A DNA stretch of 14,008 nt from SVTX01 sp045585895 (GTDB lineage Bacteria > Bacillota > Clostridia > Oscillospirales > CAG-272), in the NCBI GenBank assembly GCA_045585895.1, contig JAZMZI010000019.1:1-14008 (forward strand), read 5' to 3'. The position numbers and the translations under genes were made by a program. This document shows positions 1 to 5,938 of the stretch, piece by piece. The notes beneath the pieces were generated by a model. It saw nothing but the letters and a program-made list of their open reading frames with translations. It was not told the origin of the DNA and searched no databases. Position 1 is the stretch's first letter. Each line of letters starts with the position of its first letter.

Positions 1-18
1 GTATAAATTGCAAAAATG

Positions 19-216
19 TTAAAAACAATTACACTTAAAGAGGTTTTCCTTGCGGAAAACGTCTGCAAAGCCGACAGAGGGGGTGTTTCCAAAGAGGGGG
101 AGATGTTGATACAAATCAAAATGCGGCTCGTCTGCTTTTTGATTTGTGAAACCCTCCCACTCTTTGGCGGCTTTCCTTTGGTTACTTTCCTGTAGCTGCT
201 GACAGGAAAGTAACAT
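19..216 (-). CDS. doubtful 65-residue ORF within a probable dispersed repeat
   Basis: I do not recognise a protein domain. The reading frame begins with ATG directly beside the right arm of a perfect 13-bp inverted repeat and reads MLLSCQQLQESNQRK at its start. It has no membrane segment and no signal peptide. The upstream bases (GGTGGG about 6 bases before the ATG) are a weak ribosome binding site. It lies beyond the terminator that closes the neighbouring operon and has no visible promoter. Peptides of this style look to me like those often produced when repeated extragenic elements of gut clostridia are translated, but that is recollection, not a search. It is more likely part of a repeat than a real gene. 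Confidence 0.2.
   Translation of the reverse strand: MLLSCQQLQESNQRKAAKEWEGFTNQKADEPHFDLYQHLPLFGNTPSVGFADVFRKENLFKCNCF
181..214. repeat. perfect 13-bp inverted repeat (stem-loop)
   Basis: GTTACTTTCCTGT at 181-193 is the exact reverse complement of 202-214, with an 8-base loop at 194-201. There is no T-run on either side, so it does not look like an intrinsic terminator. It may be the end of a dispersed repeat covering roughly 40-214. Its copy number elsewhere in the genome cannot be seen from here. Confidence 0.7.
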
Positions 217-255
217 AATAACCCACCGTTAAATAAAAATTTGAAAACTATTCAG

Positions 256-290
256 AAAAACGCATCGGTTTTTTGTACCGATGCGTTTTT
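256..290. terminator. bidirectional intrinsic terminator after the SGNH hydrolase gene
   Basis: A perfect 14-bp stem pairs 256-269 with 277-290 around a 7-base loop. The GC core is CGCATCGGT/ACCGATGCG, and its A/T flanks give a T-run in both directions. It begins 15 bases after the hydrolase stop codon and is the first clear terminator downstream of mreC. It therefore probably ends the mreC-mreD-gyrA-lipoprotein-hydrolase transcript. It could also stop rightward transcription entering the cluster. Confidence 0.9.
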
Positions 291-305
291 CGTATTCTAT
301 TGAAA

Positions 306-962
306 TCAAAGCGATTTTAAGAAACCCTCAAGTCTTTTTGCCATAAGTGCGTGACCCGCATCGTTGGGGTGAAGTCCGTCGGGGCAGTATTTCTCCTTTA
401 AGACGGGAACTCTGGGCTGTATGCCGCTTACCGACCACATATCAAGCACGGGAAGCGAATAATAAGCCGCTACCTCCTTGATAATATTAACGTAGGTCAC
501 AAGGGGAGCTACGTCCTCTGCTTTAAAGCCGTCTCCTCGAACGTTATCCTCGTTACACCTGTGGAGAGGGGTCATAACGGCGATAGTTGCCTCGGGGTAT
601 TCATTTATAAGATATTCAAACAAAGCGTGGCAGGCGCCGTAAAAGGTGTCTTGAGTGCGGTCTGAGAAGCTGCCGATAGGGGCGTCTCCGTGACCGAAGT
701 CATTAGTGCCGCCAAATACTACGATAGCGTCTGCATCCTTGTCTATTTCCTTTGCTCTCATAAGAAAATCGAGATCGTGACGTGCGTTTGCGGAGGGTGT
801 TTTCTGCTTTGCAAATCTGGTTCCGCCCACGCCGTAGCCGCGAACGATCGCTCCCGTTTCTCTTCCGAGCACGCTCCAATAGGTACTTTCAGCACCGGAT
901 GTGCCGTGACCCTCGGTTATACTGTCACCGAGAAAATTAATTTTAAGTCCTTTAAGTTCCAT
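306..962 (-). CDS. SGNH/GDSL-family hydrolase (esterase-like), cytoplasmic
   Basis: This 218-residue protein belongs to the SGNH hydrolase superfamily, serine hydrolases that remove acyl groups from lipids, sugars or other esters. Block I is GDSITEG at residues 12-18, with Ser14 as the likely nucleophile. A glycine-rich block II lies at 43-47, block III is GGTND at 84-88 with Asn87 for the oxyanion hole, and block V is DGLHP at 195-199 with Asp195 and His198. All four catalytic positions are therefore present, so it should be active. There is no signal peptide, which points to a cytoplasmic enzyme; the substrate is unknown. The start follows AAGAGG at 970-975. It lies 15 bases after the lipoprotein stop codon and is last before the terminator, so it is probably the final gene of the mreC-gyrA operon. 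Confidence 0.9.
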   Translation of the reverse strand: MELKGLKINFLGDSITEGHGTSGAESTYWSVLGRETGAIVRGYGVGGTRFAKQKTPSANARHDLDFLMRAKEIDKDADAIVVFGGTNDFGHGDAPIGSFSDRTQDTFYGACHALFEYLINEYPEATIAVMTPLHRCNEDNVRGDGFKAEDVAPLVTYVNIIKEVAAYYSLPVLDMWSVSGIQPRVPVLKEKYCPDGLHPNDAGHALMAKRLEGFLKSL

Positions 963-977
963 ACCTTTACCTCTTAA

Positions 978-1601
978 TTAATACGTTGGTGAATCAAGAT
1001 ACCAGTTTCCTCTTTCAAAGGTAAAGGAAACGGTTATTGTCTGTCTCTTTCCGTCCGCTATCGAATAGCTCTCAATATCTACGTTTATATAATCTGCGCT
1101 TGACGGCTTGACTATCTCCATAGTAGAGTAATCGTATATCCTCTCATTGACCGTATAATCGTGGAGAGTCGTATTCTGATAAAGACTCGTTCCGTCGTCG
1201 TAAAAACGCAGATACGCGCCGGTATTTCCCGTAAGGATTCCGTCAAAAGCTCCTTCGTAGACTGCGGTGAGATAATCGGTGGAATATACCTTCTCCGCCG
1301 CCGTTTTCATAGCGTCAACAGTTATAAAATCCGATTCCTCGGTAATATGATCGTATCCGCCCAAAGATTCGGATACATACACCATTTTTCTGTCGGAAAT
1401 AGTGGTATCACGACGGTAAACTGGAAGTCCCGCGCCGAAAAACAGCACGTTCAGCTCCTTGGATTCCTCTATAAGGTAGACAAGCCTTTCCTTTACGTCG
1501 TCAAGCTCGGGAGGGTTGCTTCCGGAGCATGACGACATTGAAAGAGCCGCGCTTACTGCGATCGTCAGGCACAAAATGCCCGCTAAAATTATTTTTTTCA
1601 T
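978..1601 (-). CDS. putative lipoprotein of unknown function
   Basis: I do not recognise the family. The 207-residue product begins with a typical lipoprotein signal: a lysine pair at 2-3, a hydrophobic stretch at about 4-20, and a lipobox-like MSSC ending at Cys25. It should therefore be lipid-anchored on the outer face of the membrane. The mature part is mixed and mildly acidic, with no cysteines for disulfides. It ends in alternating hydrophobic stretches and the sequence GNWYLDSPTY, which suggests a small beta-rich domain (an NTF2-like fold is a guess). The ribosome binding site is CGGAG in the 31-base gap after gyrA. Its place behind mreCD-gyrA and before an SGNH hydrolase could hint at an envelope role, but this is only context. 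Confidence 0.75.
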   Translation of the reverse strand: MKKIILAGILCLTIAVSAALSMSSCSGSNPPELDDVKERLVYLIEESKELNVLFFGAGLPVYRRDTTISDRKMVYVSESLGGYDHITEESDFITVDAMKTAAEKVYSTDYLTAVYEGAFDGILTGNTGAYLRFYDDGTSLYQNTTLHDYTVNERIYDYSTMEIVKPSSADYINVDIESYSIADGKRQTITVSFTFERGNWYLDSPTY

Positions 1602-1632
1602 TATTTAACTCCGATTTTTGCTTTTAGCAAAA

Positions 1633-4215
1633 TCATTCTTCGGTTTCCTCGGAAGTAGACTCTGCTCCCTCAGCTTCCTCGGTAACGTCTTCACTTACCT
1701 CGGCAGCATTTTCGCCATCTGCGATCTCAACAGTCTCGTCGGTCTCGTCCTCGGGCTTTTCCTCTTCCTTGGCTGTCTTGGTGACGTTAACTATCTTCTG
1801 ATCTCCGTCAAGTCTCATCATAATGACGCCCGACGCGGTTCTGGAGTAGATCGAAACGCCCGATGCGGGAGTTCTGATGATGATACCCGAATCAGTGATC
1901 ATCATTACGTCGTCATCGTCATCAACCGAGATAATACCCGCTAAGAGACCTGTCTTTTCGGTGAGGTTATGGCAGATAACGCCTCCGCCTCCGCGGTTCT
2001 TCATAAGTCTGAAGTCCTCAAAGTCGGTTCTCTTACCGAAGCCGTTTTCAGTGACTGTAAGAAGCTTCTTGCTTTCGTCAACGTTTACTACGCCGATAAC
2101 GTAATCGCTGTCCTTAAGTCTGATACCGCGTACACCGCGCGCATTTCTTCCCATAGGACGAACCTGACTCTCGTCGAATCTGGTTGCGTTACCTTCCTTG
2201 GTCGCGATAAGAAGCTCGTTTTCTCCGTTGGTCTTGGTAACGAATAGCAATTCGTCGCCTTCGTCAAGGCTGATAGCGATCTTACCGCCCTTTCTCTGAT
2301 ATTCGTATTCCTTAAGCAGGGTCTTTTTGATAACGCCCTGACGGGTAACCATCGTAAGATACTCGCCCTCTGCAAACTCGTTTACGCTGATAAGGGCGGT
2401 GATCTTCTCTCCGCTCTGAAGCTCAAGCAGATTGACAATATTAGATCCCTTGGCGGTTCTGGAAGCCTCGGGGATCTGGAAGGCGCGAAGAGCCTGAACC
2501 TTACCCGTATTGGTAAAGAACAGCAGCGTGGAGTGGCTGAATACTGCCTCGATCCTCTCTATAAAGTCCTCGTCGCGGGTGGTCATAGCCGTGATTCCCT
2601 TACCTCCTCTATGCTGTGCCGAGTAGGTATCGGAGGGAAGTCTCTTAATATATCCCGCCTGAGTCATAGTAATTACACAGTTGTGCTTCTCTATAAGATC
2701 CTCAAGATCGATATCGTCGATCGCCTGCTCGATCCTCGTGCGGCGCTCGTCTGCGTACTTTCTCTTGATCTCAAGCATTTCTTCCTTGATGATAGCAATG
2801 ATCTTGTTTTCGTCTGCGAGGATGCCCTCAAGCTCCTCGATAAGCGCGTGGAGACGGTTAAGCTCGTCCTCTATCTTCTGTCTTTCCATACCCGTAAGAC
2901 GTCCGAGAGTCATTTCAACTATCGCCTGCGCCTGAATATCGGTAAGACCGAATCTCTCCATAAGGGTGATCTTGGAAGCGTTTATAGACTCACTGGTCTT
3001 CATTATCTCGACTATCTCGTCGATATTGTCAAGGGCGATCTTGTATCCCTCGTAGATGTGCGCTCTCGCCTTTGCCTTTTCGAGATCGTACTCGGTGCGG
3101 CGGCGGATGACCGACTTCTGGTGGTCGATATAGTAGTCGAGAACCTGCGCCAGATTAAGTACCTTAGGCTCCTGACCTACCACTGCCAGGAAGTTAGCCG
3201 AGCAGGTGTCCTGAAGCTGTGTATACTTATAGAGCTGATTGAGAATGACCTCTCCGTTTGCGTCGCGGCGGTATTCCACCACTATTCTCATACCGTCCCT
3301 GCCCGATTCGTCGCGCAAGTCTGTGATTCCCTCGATCCTCTTCTCCTTTGCCAGGTTAGCGATAGACTCGCAAAGCATAGACTTGTTGACCATATAAGGG
3401 ATCTCGGTAATAACGATGCGGTGGTGATCCTCCTCGACCTCCGCCTTCGCTCTTACGACGATCCTGCCCTTACCCGTGGTGTAGGCATCCATAATGCCCG
3501 TAGTACCGTGAATAGTGCCGCAGGTGGGGAAATCTGGGCCCTTGATGAACTCCATAAGGTCCATAACAGAGCACTCGGGATTCTCCATACGGTAGATAGT
3601 ACCGTCTATAACCTCACCCAAGTTATGGGGGGGCACGTTGGTAGCCATACCGACGGCGATTCCCACGCTTCCGTTAACGAGGAAGTTGGGGAAACGGGAA
3701 GGAAGAACAGAAGGCTCACGGAGTCTGTTATCGAAGTTGGGAACGAACTCGACGACCTCCTTTTCAAGGTCGCGGGTCATTTCATCGGCGATCTTATCAA
3801 GTCTTGCCTCGGTATAACGGTAAGCCGCAGGGGGGTCTCCGTCCACGGAACCGAAGTTTCCGTGTCCCTCTACGAGAGGATAACGAAGCGAGAAGGGCTG
3901 CGCCATACGCACCATAGTTCCGTACACCGAGCTGTCACCGTGAGGATGGTAGCGTCCAAGAACGTTACCGACGGTAGTAGCTGACTTACGGAAGGGCTTA
4001 TCGTGGGTCAGATGGTCCTCGTACATCGCGTAGATAACGCGGCGCTGACCGGGCTTCATGCCGTCTCTTACGTCGGGCAATGCTCTCGACATAATTACCG
4101 ACATAGAATACTCGATAAAGGACTTCTTGACCTCCTTTTCCATATTTATGTCAACGATCTTCTGATTTTCAAATAAGTAGACGTCGCTGTCGTGATTGTT
4201 CTTATCTGCTGCCAT
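1633..4215 (-). CDS. gyrA: DNA gyrase subunit A
   Basis: GyrA is the DNA-cutting and DNA-wrapping subunit of gyrase (A2B2), which adds negative supercoils using ATP hydrolysed by GyrB. The 860-residue protein has the winged-helix breakage domain with catalytic Tyr134 (in YRYTEAR; E. coli Tyr122), the conserved HPHGDS at 90-95, a long coiled-coil arm at about 365-500, and a C-terminal beta-pinwheel. The GyrA box at 534-540 reads QHRGGKG, one residue off the canonical QRRGGKG; this box separates GyrA from ParC. Position 99, equivalent to E. coli Asp87, is glycine, while the Ser83 equivalent (Ser95) is kept. The tail from about 817 to 860 is very acidic. The ATG at 4215 follows AAAGGA with 9 bases between. 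It lies 31 bases after mreD and 31 bases before the lipoprotein gene, whereas in many Firmicutes gyrA directly follows gyrB. Confidence 0.97.
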   Translation of the reverse strand: MAADKNNHDSDVYLFENQKIVDINMEKEVKKSFIEYSMSVIMSRALPDVRDGMKPGQRRVIYAMYEDHLTHDKPFRKSATTVGNVLGRYHPHGDSSVYGTMVRMAQPFSLRYPLVEGHGNFGSVDGDPPAAYRYTEARLDKIADEMTRDLEKEVVEFVPNFDNRLREPSVLPSRFPNFLVNGSVGIAVGMATNVPPHNLGEVIDGTIYRMENPECSVMDLMEFIKGPDFPTCGTIHGTTGIMDAYTTGKGRIVVRAKAEVEEDHHRIVITEIPYMVNKSMLCESIANLAKEKRIEGITDLRDESGRDGMRIVVEYRRDANGEVILNQLYKYTQLQDTCSANFLAVVGQEPKVLNLAQVLDYYIDHQKSVIRRRTEYDLEKAKARAHIYEGYKIALDNIDEIVEIMKTSESINASKITLMERFGLTDIQAQAIVEMTLGRLTGMERQKIEDELNRLHALIEELEGILADENKIIAIIKEEMLEIKRKYADERRTRIEQAIDDIDLEDLIEKHNCVITMTQAGYIKRLPSDTYSAQHRGGKGITAMTTRDEDFIERIEAVFSHSTLLFFTNTGKVQALRAFQIPEASRTAKGSNIVNLLELQSGEKITALISVNEFAEGEYLTMVTRQGVIKKTLLKEYEYQRKGGKIAISLDEGDELLFVTKTNGENELLIATKEGNATRFDESQVRPMGRNARGVRGIRLKDSDYVIGVVNVDESKKLLTVTENGFGKRTDFEDFRLMKNRGGGGVICHNLTEKTGLLAGIISVDDDDDVMMITDSGIIIRTPASGVSIYSRTASGVIMMRLDGDQKIVNVTKTAKEEEKPEDETDETVEIADGENAAEVSEDVTEEAEGAESTSEETEE

Positions 4216-4246
4216 TGAACGATTCCTTTCTTAAAGGGTAGAATGT

Positions 4247-4813
4247 TTAGGCTCTTCTTCCCCTTTTATCCTTTCCTTTGAATAAACTGAAAACTGCCAA
4301 AACCGCGAAATACGCGGGTAAAATACAAATTATATATCCGAGATATTCGGGGACTATTACGTTAAGAAACAGATCAAAAACAGACATATTTCTTGAAAAA
4401 AGACCGTAATACACCAAAGTAAATATCTCGTTTACAGCCCCCGATATAAGGGCGTATACTATAAATGACAGAAGGTTTTTTGATAAAAACCATCCTATCA
4501 ACGCTCCGCAAAAATATCCGCAAAGCGTATATATAATCGGAGCAAATGAAAATCCTCCGTGTCCGAGAAGAGCCGTCAATACTCCTCCCGCCAATCCGCA
4601 TAAGGCTCCCCATCTTTCTCCCATTATAAATCCGACGGAACAAACCAGGGCAAGGGTCAGTGCGGGCACCTTTCCGAAAAATGAAAGACAGGTGGTCTGC
4701 AATACCGCGCAAACGGTCACGAGAGATGAGATAAAGAGCAAATACACAGCTATCTGCCAAAGCTTAGTTTTTTCCTTACGGGCACTGTCGCCGATCCTTT
4801 TATTCATTGACAT
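4247..4813 (-). CDS. mreD: rod shape-determining protein MreD
   Basis: MreD is a small integral membrane protein of the elongasome, which works with MreC, RodA and PBP2 in side-wall synthesis. From the chosen start the protein has 188 residues, close to the family norm. A short basic N-terminus (NKRIGDSARKEK) is followed by about five or six hydrophobic segments, with almost no soluble loop, and a basic tail KGKDKRGRRA. The assignment rests on this topology and on its position 18 bases after mreC, since MreD is weakly conserved in sequence. I chose the ATG at 4813 because a GCGAGG sequence lies 7 bases upstream; a TTG at 4819 and an ATG at 4807 are alternatives. No mreB is present in the window. 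Confidence 0.85.
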   Translation of the reverse strand: MSMNKRIGDSARKEKTKLWQIAVYLLFISSLVTVCAVLQTTCLSFFGKVPALTLALVCSVGFIMGERWGALCGLAGGVLTALLGHGGFSFAPIIYTLCGYFCGALIGWFLSKNLLSFIVYALISGAVNEIFTLVYYGLFSRNMSVFDLFLNVIVPEYLGYIICILPAYFAVLAVFSLFKGKDKRGRRA

Positions 4814-4831
4814 ATCCAAACCTCGCCGTCC

Positions 4832-5671
4832 TTATTCTTCTTCGGACAGAGAGAAATCGGTTATTATCAACACGTATTTCAACTCCTCGAAGTTGACCGA
4901 AAGCGAAACTCTTGCTTCTTTTGTCCTGAGATAGTCGTTATCCTTGACATCGGTGATTTTACCGATAAGAATCCCCTCAGGATAAATGCTTCCTTCACCG
5001 CCTGTATAAACGAGATCGTCTTCTTTCACGTCGGCGTCGGGGGAAAGATATCTGAGATAGCACTCACCCGTATCCTTCAAGGCTATATCACCGCTGACTA
5101 TACCAATCTCTCCGCTTCGTTTGACGACCGCTCCCACAGATGCCGAAGCCTCGCTCAAAGCTCTCACCTTGCACCAGTTGCTTCCCACCTCGTAAACGCA
5201 ACCAACAAGTCCTTTCGATACCATTACTGCCATTCCGGTCTCCACGCCGTGATCACTGCCCTTATTAAGGGTCATTACGGTAGTGTTGTTATCTGATTCC
5301 GATCCGATTATCAGCGCTTCGGTCATTTGAAAATCGGGATAAAGCTGTTTTATGCCGATATATTTCTTAAGTCTCTCGTTTTCCTCTTTGATAGCAGTAG
5401 ATTCGGCAAGAAGTATCTCAAGTCTTTTTATTTCGTCTTTCAGCTCACGGTTTTCACCGTCCAACTTATCGATAGTAGTAAAATATTTTGAAAAGCCTTC
5501 AAGTGAGCTTTTTACGGTGGTGCCCGCGTATCTCAAAGGAGTTGCCGCAATATTTATAACGTCTTTGATAGGATCAGTCACTCCCATTACCGACAGAGTA
5601 GCGATGAATATCGTTACCGCAACTGCCGCCGACATGGCTAAAATGAAAAATTTATTTTTGAAAAATTTCAT
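4832..5671 (-). CDS. mreC: rod shape-determining protein MreC
   Basis: MreC is a membrane-anchored scaffold of the elongation machinery that interacts with PBP2 outside the membrane. From the ATG at 5671 the protein has 279 residues: a short basic cytoplasmic end, one transmembrane helix at about 7-29, a coiled coil at about 66-105 (rich in Glu, Lys and Leu), and the double beta-barrel domain at about 113-271. The family motif TGGEGSIYPEGILIGKI is at 223-239. A TTG at 5683 would add four residues, but the ATG at 5671 is better placed after TTGAGG with a 6-base spacer. That ribosome binding site lies inside a perfect palindrome (5672-5691). It is the first gene of a tightly spaced group running through gyrA to the hydrolase. 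Confidence 0.93.
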   Translation of the reverse strand: MKFFKNKFFILAMSAAVAVTIFIATLSVMGVTDPIKDVINIAATPLRYAGTTVKSSLEGFSKYFTTIDKLDGENRELKDEIKRLEILLAESTAIKEENERLKKYIGIKQLYPDFQMTEALIIGSESDNNTTVMTLNKGSDHGVETGMAVMVSKGLVGCVYEVGSNWCKVRALSEASASVGAVVKRSGEIGIVSGDIALKDTGECYLRYLSPDADVKEDDLVYTGGEGSIYPEGILIGKITDVKDNDYLRTKEARVSLSVNFEELKYVLIITDFSLSEEE

Positions 5672-5691
5672 GTTGATCCTCAAGGATCAAC
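5672..5691 (-). promoter_or_regulatory. palindrome covering the mreC ribosome binding site
   Basis: GTTGATCCT at 5672-5680 and AGGATCAAC at 5683-5691 are exact reverse complements around a 2-base centre. In the mRNA this can fold as an 8-bp hairpin with a UUGA loop ending right beside the mreC AUG. It would tie up the GAGG that otherwise serves as the Shine-Dalgarno sequence. It could act as a translational switch (temperature, ribosome or protein controlled) or as a DNA operator; the sequence cannot tell which. Confidence 0.6.
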
Positions 5692-5938
5692 AGAGTTTTC
5701 AACATAGGTTTCCACACCCTGTGGAAAACTTTTCTGTATGTTCAAAAACTATACGTCTTTTATTGAAAAACTCTGTATACTCCTTAAATAAAATTAAATT
5801 TTGCCTTTTAATATAACAATTTCTTAAATTTTTCTTATGATAATGGCGATATGTTGAAAACTTTGTTAAATTCTTCATTTACCAAATCTTTCAACAGATA
5901 AAAATTACCTTTTGTCGGAAATTGTGGAAAATTATTTA
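5672..5938. other. AT-rich gyrB-mreC gap with DnaA-box-like sites
   Basis: This 267-base gap contains a dyad of TTTCCACA (5709-5716) and TGTGGAAA (5720-5727) separated by three bases. The right half extends to TGTGGAAAA (5720-5728), one mismatch from the consensus DnaA box on the minus strand. A second TGTGGAAAA lies at 5923-5931, 8 bases from the gyrB stop codon. The 11-mer ATGTTGAAAAC occurs at 5851-5861 and inverted at 5695-5705. I see no convincing intrinsic terminator for gyrB and no promoter that I would name with confidence for mreC, although one is expected here. Confidence 0.5.

Noticed and set aside
1616..1632. Stem-loop (TTTTGC/GCAAAA) just after the gyrA stop codon, as a terminator
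   Set aside because: The stem is short and AT-rich, and no T-run follows it on the minus strand; the lipoprotein ribosome binding site comes directly after. It may affect translation but I would not call a terminator.
2533..3984. 483-codon open frame on the plus strand opposite gyrA
   Set aside because: It is the antisense shadow of gyrA, with no recognisable domain or ribosome binding site; the minus-strand frame has every gyrase motif.
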